From the NCBI GenBank assembly GCA_029204225.1, contig CM055113.1:12731286-12795285 (forward strand): a stretch of DNA of 64,000 bases, in the 5' to 3' direction. A program made the position numbers and the translations under genes. Under the pieces are notes generated by a model that made no database searches, was not told the DNA's origin, and was given only the letters and a program-made list of their open reading frames with translations. Positions 21,780-31,977 of this stretch are shown here, piece after piece. Every line of letters begins with the position of its first letter. Position 1 is the first letter of the stretch. Origin of the DNA: Diphasiastrum complanatum (Eukaryota > Streptophyta > Lycopodiopsida > Lycopodiales > Lycopodiaceae).

Positions 21780-21910
21780 AAAATGTATGACATTTTGTGA
21801 GTTTGTGCATTTGTCTTATTTTGCAAAGGACATTGATTGTTCTAAGTATTTTTTGAATAGGTTGCCAAGTGAGGCCTTAGTTGGCAAAATATCACATGTT
21901 TCATTCTTCA
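21780..21910 (+). pseudogene. Possible copia integrase relic
   Basis: The plus-strand open frame 21754-21990 includes FAKDIDCSKYFLNRLPSEAL and then VGK, resembling the conserved copia integrase stretch NRLP-x-x-ALGGK. Flanking residues do not continue convincingly. Confidence 0.4.
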
Positions 21911-21949
21911 TTAAAAAATTGGATATAGAGTTTTTCACAACTATATGTG

Positions 21950-22290
21950 TGTTTTGCCACACGACGCTGCCACATAAACTTGGGACTTAGCCGAATTTTG
22001 GACTTTTTGTTTTGTGTGGCTCTGCCATGCGTAATAGATCCACCAGTTATTATTTTTTGACTATCCTACAAATCAACACTGAGTTGAATGTGGGTCACGG
22101 GAGAAATTTTGAATTTTTACGTGGTAGTGCCATACAAAATTATTTTTAAACATTCAAATACTAAAATATGAGGGAATGTTGTTTGCATGGTAGAGCCACG
22201 ACAAATCTTTATGTAACTGCCTTTCTTGGGATATTTTTTGTATGCAGATTTGCCACGCACAACACTATCACACATGGAACAAACGACTCT
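21950..22290. repeat. Diverged short repeats with GTGGCA/TGCCAC cores
   Basis: Related motifs occur in both orientations: TGCCACATAAAC, TGTGTGGCTCTGCCATGCG (22015), ACGTGGTAGTGCCATAC (22120), GCATGGTAGAGCCACGAC (22187) and TTTGCCACGCAC (22250). Spacing is about 65-105 bp. They look like remnants of a palindromic tandem repeat. Confidence 0.45.
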
Positions 22291-23103
22291 ATGATTGCTT
22301 TAGGAGTAAATGAGAGTATAGTATAGGAGGCGTTCCTTTCATTGAAGTGATAACATTATCTTTAGATGATAATTATTTGTGTTTAAAATTTGTGAAGGTG
22401 TGTGCTCAATGGATCAGTCCTATGATTCGTGCATGATAAGTGGAGTTTCTCCTCATCCACATCAGATTCTATCTTTTGAGGCGAGGCAGAAGCTTTTTGC
22501 ACGTGCTTTTGGCGAGACCGCGTGTGATCGATGGAGCCGTTGGCATGCCTACCCAGCCTATCGCTTTGGCATTGGCACCTTGTCAAACAATGCACGCTAG
22601 TTTGGCTTAGCACGTTGTTTGCCAACATGTCTTACTTCAATGAGATTGTTGCTTTAGTTCAAAGATTCCATTCTACAACTCTTGAATTTCTAGAGCTAAT
22701 ACATTCTCACAGGAGGTCATCCAGGCTTTCACAATTGGCAACCTTCTTTTATTGCTTAATCTGACAAATTTTAAATTATCAAAAGTTAATGAAATGTTGT
22801 AAATGAGTATATCTATAAAAATTACTATGTGTTTAAAATAGAATGGTATATGGGAAGATTGAGAGATGATGGGATGAGAAAATATGTGTAGTTGCAAAGA
22901 TGCATGAATGAGTAATTGAATGATTGTTTTAAATGCTCATAAACACATGGTCCAACATTGCCCTCAATATGACTTTTATTGATTTTAAATAATGAGGATA
23001 TTGCCAAAAAGAAAATGTTTTTGAACCAAATATAAATGATCGTACGCTCATTAATTGTTCTCCTTTGGTCAATCATCCTCTTGTTTAACCAAGGCCCAAT
23101 TTC
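22291..23103. other. No gene recognised
   Basis: Overlapping open frames at 22379-22600 (plus) and 22628-22383 (minus) show no known motif. The remainder is AT-rich. Confidence 0.4.
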
Positions 23104-23470
23104 ATGGAACAGTTAAAAACAGACCTTAGTAGCATTATCCTCCACAGAATCGGAATACATAGTTGTCACAAATGCTACCGAGGCAATTTGGCTGAGAAAC
23201 CTGCTTGCAGATATCGAAATTTTGCAGTCACATCCAACGACCCTTACCATGACAATCAAAGTGCCATTGCACTATCTCTAAATCCAAGATTTCACTCCCA
23301 AAGTAAGCATATTGAATTTGATATCACTATCTTAGTGAGAAAGTGCAAAGCAAGGAAATTTCTCTTATTTACTACACAAAACTACAAACAACAGATTACT
23401 TCACCAAAGCTCTATCAAAGGAGCATCATTTCAGATTTAACAATATGTTAAATTTGAAAATAAAAAATTT
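23104..23470 (+). pseudogene. Ty1/copia RNase H C-terminal relic
   Basis: The open frame contains DNQSAIALSLNPRFHSQSKH followed by IEFDI, the conserved end of copia RNase H (D-N-Q-S-A, N-P-x-F-H, K-H-I-E). The first part of the frame has an unrelated or frameshifted N terminus. A polypurine tract and LTR follow at once, so this is the 3' end of a truncated copia. Confidence 0.8.
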
Positions 23471-23480
23471 TCAAGATTCA

Positions 23481-23493
23481 CATTAAGGGGGGG
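23481..23493 (+). other. Polypurine tract of copia L
   Basis: The run ATTAAGGGGGGG immediately precedes TGTTGGAACTC, where the 3' LTR begins. Confidence 0.75.
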
Positions 23494-24149
23494 TGTTGGA
23501 ACTCTATGCTCAAGTCCAATTGCTTTAGGTAATGAGCATCCTGAAAAATCTGTATATACTTACTTTTGGAAAAAAAAATACAAAAAATATAAAGACTCAA
23601 AATTTTAACAAAGGATCAAAAAATTTAGAATCAAATTTTTTCGACCCAAGCCTATTTTTTGACCCAATGTCATTCTTGTCAAAGAGAGATTTTTCGACCC
23701 TGGGTCGCGGGTAGGATCGGTTCTAATTTTTTCGGGCATCTTCGACCCTAGATCGGATGGGATCAGGTCTAATAAATCCAAACCTCTTCAACCCTGGATT
23801 GGATAGGATCGGGTCCCTTTTGTATATTTTCTGACCCTTTGTATAAATCCGACCCAGTGTATAAATTCGACCCAGTGTATAAATCCGACCCCTTGTAGAA
23901 ATCCGACCCTTTGTAATTAGAAATCCGACCCACTTACCATTAAATAACGGTGGCCTTCTGTGGAACTGTAAGTAGTTTAACTTAGGATTCCAATGTATGG
24001 ATCAACTGACTTCCAGTCATCAATGATGGAGTCAACGCCTAGACATGCATCTTTTGTAACAATGATTCGGACATTATTTTGTAACAAGAATCTGTGATTA
24101 AGTAGGTTTTTAGAATCAGTTAGTCGATCTGATTTTCGAGCTATCAACA
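23494..24149 (+). mobile_element. Copia L 3' LTR
   Basis: It begins TGTTGG after the polypurine tract. The chosen end is ATCAACA (24149), giving TGTTG/CAACA terminal inversion and about 656 bp. It carries an internal 18-bp array and several GGGTCGAA/GACCCT-type short repeats. The end is inferred because the 5' partner is not in the window. Confidence 0.6.
23835..23931 (+). repeat. 18-bp tandem array inside copia L LTR
   Basis: About five units of CCCAGTGTATAAATCCGA, the last stretched to 22 bp. Differences between units are single substitutions. Confidence 0.85.
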
Positions 24150-24372
24150 ATTTTTCAACTGAAGTCTGTTTTGCGCCTTCACGCTCCTTGTACTCACATT
24201 TTTAATATCAAGTTGTGTGCAAGATTTGTGTCTACATTCTGATTGTTCCATTGCTAATTGTGAATCGATTTTGTCTTGAATATTTACTAGTAACTGTTGT
24301 GCTTCCGATTTGTCATCCATCTGCTCATCACTTCCGCTGTTGATCACCACATTTCCATAGATTTCCTACAAG
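24144..24372 (-). other. Candidate exon of an unrecognised minus-strand gene
   Basis: An open stretch on the minus strand (residues VVINSGSDEQMDDKSEAQQL and beyond) is hydrophilic and protein-like, unlike LTR-element code. It is preceded by an acceptor-like TTGTAG near 24367 and followed by a donor-like AAAAAT/GTGAGTA near 24193. It could be a 3' exon of the reverse-transcriptase-like fragment on the same strand at 25.3 kb, but that link is only inferred from order and strand. Confidence 0.3.
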
Positions 24373-24602
24373 CTGTTACCTGCCACCATCCCACAAAACA
24401 CAACTACACGAGTGAGTTACATGAGAAAGACAGGTGTCATAGCTGAGCATCAGTTGTTATCCATGTCCGAAACAAGATTCACTATCTTATCATCTTGATT
24501 GCAATTACAAATAACTCGTCCAATCTTCCCAATCATGCATTTCATAATTAGCAGTACATTATGCCCCATAATGAAACCGTATCAGTGCAGATGCCATATT
24601 GA

Positions 24603-24830
24603 TCAGTACAAGAGCAAAAAGAATGTATTAAGTTCACATAAGCATTCTACACGTAAGAAGTTGTCTTGCAATACACAGATGAAAAGAGACTTGACTTTGG
24701 CAACAATGCTAGGCACTAGGGCAGATCTGTGCCATACTAGCCCCAAGGACTTCCCATGAGAAATGTTTGGGAGTTCAAGCACCTTACAGCTTGGGTTAAT
24801 CCATGCCATTCAACCACGTCAAAGTCAAAC
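24603..24830 (-). other. Second candidate minus-strand exon
   Basis: One frame (24809-24603) includes LGLVWHRSALVPSIVAKVKS and LQDNFLRVECLCEL. A shifted frame upstream reads EFDFDVVEWHGLTQA and ends at a donor-like GTAAGG. The family is not recognised. Confidence 0.25.
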
Positions 24831-25044
24831 TCTACACAAGTCCATAGCTTACTCACAAAAGCCACCCTTAAGCTTTAATAATTTTAAACCTTACTATTGG
24901 TATCATAGACCAATCTTTATAAAATTCAAAGCATGAAACATAAACAGTTTTAAGAACATAACTTCAAAACCAATCACTTTAAGCAACTCTTGAAGTCCCT
25001 TATATGTGCATGAACCGTATTGTAGTGTTGGGTGAGACTACATT

Positions 25045-25250
25045 CCATGTTGGTGTAATTTTATAAAGCTTCATACCTGAATGCGAGGCGAAGTCATTTG
25101 CTACAAGCTACCCATCTCCAACTGCTTAAGCGAAACCCTCCTAATGTACTAATGATTTCAAACTGAAAGTAACGGGTCAATGGTAGTGCAACCTCCTTAG
25201 AATAGTATCGTAATCTTAGAACAGTGTTTACATAAATCAAACGTAACTCA
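25045..25250 (-). repeat. Inverted repeat, left member (partner 31376-31580)
   Basis: The reverse complement of this segment matches 31376-31580 at roughly 85-90% by eye, including CTAAGATTACGATACT, AAGGAGGTTGCACTACCATT and GCAGTTGGAGATGGGTAGCT. It lies directly downstream (minus sense) of the RT-like fragment. Confidence 0.8.
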
Positions 25251-25276
25251 TTGTTTGAAATCAAGTACTATTGTCT

Positions 25277-25627
25277 TCAAATGTCATAGACTCTGTATTT
25301 GAGTACTTTGATTTTGGCAGTCTTAAAAGCCAAACTGATCATTTTCATCATAATAGTTTTTAAACCGTCAGTTTCGTCCAGAGGAATATTTTCATAACAT
25401 TTAGAAATATCGGTAGCTTTAATTGTATATATGAGTTTGAATAAATTAAGATAGAAATCGAAAAATGAATCACATTGCCATAGTAAAGATGTATCCCCAT
25501 TTAGGACGCTCTTGTATGTGTTTGCCTTAAGGCCTGCATCTTTCATAATGAAAGAAGGATACAGCATACCAAGAGCTCCTGTCAAGAATTTAGCAAGTTT
25601 GGAAAAACAACAATCATGTGCCATCAT
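25277..25627 (-). pseudogene. Reverse-transcriptase-like gene fragment (non-LTR type)
   Basis: This 116-residue open frame is unlike the copia and gypsy enzymes around it. Residues about 69-90 read IKATDISKCYENIPLD, resembling RT motif A, where the first catalytic aspartate follows a beta strand and precedes an aromatic and a proline. It is preceded by GALGMLYPSFIMKDAGLK and CDSFFDFYLNL, plausible upstream palm sequence. It stops before any motif B or C. The 5' (high-coordinate) side is cut by copia A at about 25622. It may be an rvt-like or other cellular RT gene relic, which only a profile search could settle. Confidence 0.35.
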
Positions 25628-26754
25628 GTGTGTCTACTACAAAAGAGTTTGTATGGCCTTAAACAAGCACCAAGGAGTTGGTATGCTAAGCTTAACACTT
25701 TTTTACTCTCTCAAGGCTTTGTTATGAGTGAGTATGATCATTCACTTTATTATAGGTTTGCTGGAATTGATGTTACTGTCTTGCTAATCTATGTAGATGA
25801 TATTATCTTGAGTGGTGGAGACAATCAAGATGTGGAGAATATCAAGAATGCTCTTAAGAAGGAGTTTGAGGTGCATGATCTTTGTAATTTGCATTACATT
25901 TTGGGAATAAAAGTCATTAGATCTTCTGAATCTACTTTCATTTGTCAAGAGAAGTATGCTAATTATTCTAGAAAGATTTCATATGGTAGATGCAAAAGTT
26001 AGTGATACACCTATGGAGTCTCATGTAAAGCTAACTATAAGAGGTAATGAAAGATCCTTCGAGGACATTACTCTCTAGAGGAAGCTAGCTGGTTCACTCA
26101 TCTATCTAACCATTACTTGACCATATCTAAGCTATTGTGTTGGAAGATTGAGTCAATTCATGCAAGATCCTAGTGAGGAGCATTGGAAGCTAGGAAAGCG
26201 AGTTTTGAGGTACATCATTGGAACTCGAGGTTTTGGCATATTTTATGAGGGATCATCACCTGATATTTTTGGATTTTTAGATTCGGATGGAGATGTAATG
26301 GATAGGAAATCCATTAGTGCTCATTGTATTTTCATAGGTGATGGAGCTATATCATGGATGTCGAAGAAACAAGCCACTATCTCATTGTCATCTAGTGAGG
26401 CTGAGTACAAAGCTCTTACACATTGCACAAAAGAGATGGTATGGATCAAGAGGATGATCAAGGATCTTCTCTTGCTGGATTTTACAGAGAGCCCAATCAT
26501 ATTTTGCGACAATCAATCAGCCCAAAGGTTGGCATCCAATCCTATCTTGCATGCTAGGAGCAAGCATATTGAGGTGCAATATCACTTTGTGAGGGAGCAA
26601 GTCATTACAAAGGAGGTGGAGCTTCAACATGTGTCTTCAAGAGAATGTGAAGCTGATATCTTCACCAAATCATTGGGAAAGGACTTGTTCATGAAGCATA
26701 GGACTTCACTTGGAGTGCTATCAAAGTCTATGCTAAAACCAGTTGAAGAGGGAG
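25622..26754 (+). pseudogene. Copia A: RT palm to RNase H, 5' truncated
   Basis: The first frame (to 26002) reads [17 protein letters not shown], then LLIYVDDIILSGG with the catalytic YVDD, then LHYILGIKV. Frameshift and stops at 26003-26147 break the connection domain. The second frame (26148-26759) holds RNase H: LSSSEAEYKAL, IFCDNQSAQRLASNP, HARSKHIEVQYHFVREQV. It is about 85-90% similar to copia C at 34.5 kb. Gag, protease and integrase are missing; the 5' break joins the RT-like gene fragment. Confidence 0.88.
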
Positions 26755-27174
26755 TGTGAAAGTTTCAACTAGTTTGATCATTTTGTTAATATTTTCATAT
26801 TTGGCATATTGAGGCCAAAACTTGTTTTAGACTTAGAGATTGACTTTTCAAAGTTCATTAGTCTAAATTTCATTTGAATAAACACTTTTTGAAAGTGTGG
26901 GAAAGCTTGTAGGCGAGTTTTAGGAGATTCAAATTTGAATAGTTGGGTACATTGAATCTAGACCCAAAAATAGTAGGGTTAGCATTTTGGAGAGAAAGCC
27001 AAGTGGCCAAATAGGGTTTGGACCTACTATAAATAGATGTAACTTGTGGAGAGAGTGATCTTATCTCTTCTCTTTCTCATTTCATGCTTATACATGGTTC
27101 TCCTATCCATTGGTGCACTATATTGGTGATTGCATGCAATTTTATGTGTAGAATGATCCATAATTGCTATTTTC
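26755..27174 (+). mobile_element. Copia A 3' LTR
   Basis: Starts TGTGAAAGTTTC after the purine tract GAAGAGGGAG. It contains a TATA box TATAAATA at 27028-27035 and matches the split LTR of copia C (35611-35853 plus 39315-39460). Both copies stop matching after TGCTATTTTC, which sets the end at about 27174. It joins copia B gag there without a visible 5' LTR. Confidence 0.75.
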
Positions 27175-28007
27175 CGTCAAATCCATCAAGGATTATGTTT
27201 CTGAAGTCAAAGTTGAATAGTGCCCGAATGGAGCAAGGAGAGCACATTCAGACTTACATGACCAGCATCAAGACAATGAGAGATGAACTACATTCTATTG
27301 GTGAGCGCATACGTGATGTTGAGCTGGTGCACAATGCATTGTGCGGCATTGCAGAATCTTATCAGATGTTTGTGAGTGGGATAGCATCAAGAGAAAGATT
27401 ACCAAACTTTGACGAGCTCATAGGAACCTTGATGCAGGAGGAGCAACGACGAGAGATGGTGAAAGCTAGATGTCAAAATACTGATGATCAAGCACTTGCG
27501 ACATGCCAAAAACAAGGCAAAGGCAAGGGCAAGAAGAAGTCTAAGCAGCAATTCGCCAAGACTCAGGAGGATGAGGGCTCATCTAGCAAGACCAAGAAGA
27601 TGGGAAAATGCTTCCATTGCAGCAAAAAGGGCCATTGGAAAAGCGAGTTTCAAAAATTCTTGGCGGAATCAGGCAAGGGAAAACCAAAGCAAACAAGTAA
27701 CCTTGTCGACGAAGCCGGTGAGATTAAAGACTCTAGCATCTTTATATCAGCATTGTCATCCAATCAAGATGATCAAGCGTGGTACATTGACTCGGGAGCC
27801 ACAAGACACATGACAGGTAATAAAGATTGGTTCAGTAGCTTAAAAGAATTGGATAATGGAACGTCTGTTTTACAAGCAAATGGTGATGTGTGCAAGATCA
27901 AGGGGATAGGCACTATCATGTGGATAATGGAACGTCTGTTTCACATTGAAAAACATAGGTCCTACTTGCTATGTTTTTCAATCATTAGATACAAGAAAGA
28001 AGGATGA
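27084..28007 (+). pseudogene. Chimeric copia B gag-protease frame starting in copia A LTR
   Basis: A 307-codon open frame whose first ~31 codons come from the copia A LTR and the rest from a different copia. Gag helices lead to a zinc knuckle at about 176-189 (CFHCSKKGHWKSEF) whose last cysteine is replaced by Phe. The protease motif DSGAT is at 236. After about residue 277 an internal deletion between two copies of GATAATGGAACGTCTGTTT (27852 and 27920) removes the rest of the protease and the integrase core, leaving only shifted integrase-tail residues. Confidence 0.7.
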
Positions 28008-28388
28008 TCCTACATCCATCAAATGAGTCTTTGTTGGTTATGGTGAAAATAGCAAGGGATATAGAGTCTATAATCCTATTACTAAAAAGATTTTAATGAG
28101 TAGAGATGTTACATTTGATGAAGGTAACTACTACAAGATGAATGAAAGTGCTACTAATCCCTTTTATGTCAAGGATCTTGCAAGATCTGAGGAGGAGCTC
28201 ACTATTGATCAAGATTTTGAGAATCCATCTCAAGACCCGAGTGCTCCAAGAAGATCTACATGAAGGAGGGCCGAGCCATCAAGGCTCACCTATGTTGACA
28301 AAGGTGAACAAAAGGAAGATCTTCATTCTCTTACCTCTTATACTTTTCTTACATCTATGCTTGATGAGCCAAGTTGTTTTGAAGATGC
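27950..28388 (+). pseudogene. Copia B integrase tail and linker
   Basis: In shifted frames the sequence reads GYGENSKGYRVYNPITKKIL and SRDVTFDEGN, the C-terminal copia integrase signature, then the acidic linker before RT. Stops and frameshifts are present. The same segment occurs in copia F at 46380-46542 and 52554-52780. Confidence 0.75.
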
Positions 28389-28559
28389 ATTAGAGGAGTT
28401 CTAAATCCAAAAAAGTTTGTAAAGATTCTTTTTATATTTTTTCTCAATTTTTTCCTACACATGGACCAATCAAAACACTCAAATTTGAAATCTATGTAAC
28501 GTAACTTTTTTATTCCACTTTTTGATTCCACATTCTTTTTGGAGCTCAAAACTCCTCTA
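28389..28559. mobile_element. 171-bp MITE inserted in copia B RT
   Basis: Terminal inverted repeats TAGAGGAGTT...AACTCCTCTA extend about 22 bp with mismatches. The same RT stretch in copia F reads GAAGATGCTATGGAGTC without the insert, so the empty site is visible; ATGC flanks both sides (28385-28388 and 28560-28563). Its centre, ACTCAAATTTGAAATCTA then TGTAACGTA, also occurs (inverted) near the large palindrome at 21480-21530. Confidence 0.8.
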
Positions 28560-28563
28560 ATGC

Positions 28564-30037
28564 TATGGAGTCACACGAATGGAGGTATGCCATGCAAAAG
28601 AAGTATGATGCTCTTATGGAAAATCATACATGGAAGCTTGTAGATCCTCCACATGGAAGAAGACCACTTGAATGCAATGGATCTATATATGAAGTACAAT
28701 CAAGATGGAAGCATCAAAAAGCATAAAGCAAGGCTAGTGGCTAAAGGGGTTCTTGCAAACCAAGGGAGTAGATTTTGATGAAACTTTTGCTCCTGTTGCT
28801 AAACTAGTTTCTATAAGGTTGATCATTTTTCTTGCAACTACTTTAAATTGGCTTCTTTTTCATCTTAATGTGACTAATGCCTTTCTAAATGGCTATTTGG
28901 AAGAGGAGATCTTAATAAGGCAACCCGAGGGCTTCATCAAGGAAGATCAAGAAGAAAAAGTATGTTTGTTGCTAAGAAGCCTTTATGGACTTAAGCAAGC
29001 ACCTAGAGCTTGGTACTCTAGGTTGAATGCCTTCTTAACCTCTATTAATTTTGTTGTAAGTGCTTATGAACCTTCTTTGCACTTAAGATTAAATGATGGT
29101 AAGATCATCATTTTTATTTTGTATATAGATGACTTTATCCTTAGTGGTAATGATCATGATGGTATAAAAGAAGTGAAAATAGCATTGTCTAGAGAGGTCA
29201 AGATGGTGGATCTTGTTGTTCTTCATCTCATACTAGGAATAGAAGTATCAAGAGGAAAAGATTTCAGTTTTATTTGTCAATCCAAATATGCAAATTTGAA
29301 ATGAAAGATTGTTAAGGAATAGATACTCCTATGGGGCAAAATGTGAAAGCCTCTAATGTTGCTGATGAAGCATCCTTTGAGGACATTAACCTACATAGAA
29401 GACTTATAGGCTCCCTAATCTATCTTACTATAACTAGGCCTGATCTAAGTTATAGTGTTGGTAAGCTTAGCCAATCTATGCAAAATCCATTGGTTTGTCA
29501 TTGGAAAAATGCTATAGGGGTGTTGAGGTACAAGCATTTTGTATCATGGATCTAACCTTGCTTTGAGGGCATGTTCGGATGCTGATTTTGTAGGTGATAA
29601 GGTGGATAGGAAGTCCACGAGTGCTTTTTCTACCTTCCTTTGTGATGGCATAGTGTTTTGGCTTTTCCAAAAGCAAGACACAATATCTCTATCTTCAACT
29701 GAGTCGGAATACAAGGCCTTAACTGTGGCAGGTGCATTACAAAGACCAAAGGGCATTCGCCAAGGAGCAACCAATCATATATTGTGACAACCAATCAAGC
29801 CAAGCATTAGCAACCAATCCCACATCCCATGCAAGGAGCAAGCACATAGAGATTGATCACCATTTTGTGAGGCAAAAGGTTCAAGCAAAGGAGATCAAGC
29901 TACAACATGTATCTTTTTCAGATTGCCTTGCTGATCTACTCACCAAAGCCTTTCCAAAGGCTTCATTTATCAAGTTAAGATCAACCTTAGGTGTTGTAGA
30001 TAGATGTACCATATATATCAAACTTGAAATTGAGGAG
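28564..30037 (+). pseudogene. Copia B reverse transcriptase and RNase H
   Basis: RT begins MESHEWRYAMQKKYDALMEN, loses frame near 28677 and 28744, and resumes from 28753 (VDFDETFAPVAKLVSIR). YIDD replaces the usual YVDD at about 29125. A stop follows SKYANLK at 29304. RNase H pieces at 29331-29555, 29539-29787 and 29732-30043 include LSSTESEYKAL, YCDNQSSQALATNP, HARSKHIEIDHHFV and LADLLTK. It is closely related to copia F RT at 52.7-53.5 kb but more damaged. Confidence 0.88.
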
Positions 30038-30708
30038 TGTTAGATTTTACAATTTTTGCCTTGTAAATGTAAGTAGTTTGATATCTATGTGGATCCACAT
30101 GTGCGAAGACCTGTCCACACATGTGCGAAGATCTGTCCACACATGTGAAATGTCAATCATAATATTTAGATCCATCGACTTTAGATTTTATTTGAGTCAA
30201 ATGTCAAATCTCCTAAATTGTCAGAGTTATCTCCTATATTGTAGGAATTTAGAAGGTCAACACTAACCACCAATGGTGATGTGGCAAGTTAGATAGATCT
30301 TATCCAAAGTGGGTATGGATGAGTACAATGAGCTATCCCACACATGCTGGAACTAGCCTAGAGAGAGATTATGATGATTGTGTACTTGATCCATGATGGA
30401 TCCATTGTGAGGTCTTTGGGAGCAATCTTGGTGTTTTCACTCTATTAAGTAAGTTCTTTGTGGATGAATGCTTAAGATTTCTCAAGTAACTTATTTGTTG
30501 TTATCAAGCTGTACACTTGTTGTACTTCACAAGTGTGAAGCCTTTGGATCATTATTTTTGGTTTTTCTTGGTTTGGATGTATAGAAATTGTCAAGTAAAA
30601 GCTATTTTGGATGCTAGTTTCAAGATTGATCAACATTCCAAGTTGCCAATCACTCTTATTGATCTTTTGTAGATCAAAATGAGTCATTTATTCTGATTTT
30701 TCACACAC
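30038..30708 (+). mobile_element. Copia B 3' LTR
   Basis: Begins TGTTAGATTTTAC right after GAGGAG. It includes two near-identical ~22-bp units (ATGTGCGAAGACCTGTCCAC, 30098-30145). The end is taken at TTTTTCACACA just before the CT tract and is uncertain by tens of bases. Confidence 0.5.
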
Positions 30709-30712
30709 TTTT

Positions 30713-31375
<663 letters not shown>

Positions 31376-31580
31376 TGGAATCACGTTTGATTGATGTAAA
31401 CACCGTTCTAAGATTACGATACTCTTTTAAGGAGGTTGCACTACCATTAACCTGTTACTTTTGGTTTGAAATCATTAGTACGTAAGGAGGATTTTGGTTA
31501 AGCAGTTGGAGATGGGTAGCTCGCAGGAAATGACTTCGCCTCGCTTATAAGTATGAATCTTTATGAAATTATGTGAAGGA
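31376..31580 (+). repeat. Inverted repeat, right member (partner 25045-25250)
   Basis: A roughly 85-90% reverse-complement match to 25045-25250. The arms are separated by about 6.1 kb made up mostly of copia A and B. Confidence 0.8.
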
Positions 31581-31597
31581 TTTCAAATCATTATGAT

Positions 31598-31712
31598 CCA
31601 ATCCACTTGAAAGATCTTTGGTTAGAAAGAGAAATACACTACCAATCTCACCAATGTAGAAAATTAGCATCTACACACAAAATGAGATGCAAACACTAAT
31701 GCACATCCCATG
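31598..31712 (-). repeat. Inverted repeat (partner 39553-39668)
   Basis: The reverse complement matches 39553-39668 at about 95%, including GTTTGCATCTCATTTTGTGT and ACCAAAGATCTTTCAAGTGG. The two members flank copia E, C and D. Confidence 0.85.
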
Positions 31713-31713
31713 C

Positions 31714-31977
31714 CTATCTAGGTGTGATGACATCACTTATGTGGGTAATGATGTGGTCTTTCATTAACAAGTTGATGAAGGCCAAAGCTCTCCTCGCCTT
31801 CCTGTCGAACACTTCTATGTCCGCTTTATTTGGCGATCTTCTCTCATCACCTATGACGACATCCCACAGTTTCTTCTCTATCAATATGTTTTTCATTTTG
31901 AATTTCCACACCGCATAGTTGGAAATCTCGTCCAATTTGCTATTTTCACTCAAAATGGACTCTCCCATATTTGCCAT
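31714..31977 (-). pseudogene. Copia E gag N-terminal fragment
   Basis: An 87-residue minus-strand frame with SKLDEISNYAVWKFKMKNIL, then EKKLWDVV and ALAFINLLMKDHI, the canonical N-terminal copia Gag pattern. It terminates at ITPR-stop, and no knuckle or pol follows because the sequence passes into the 31598-31712 repeat. No PBS was found upstream. Confidence 0.75.
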
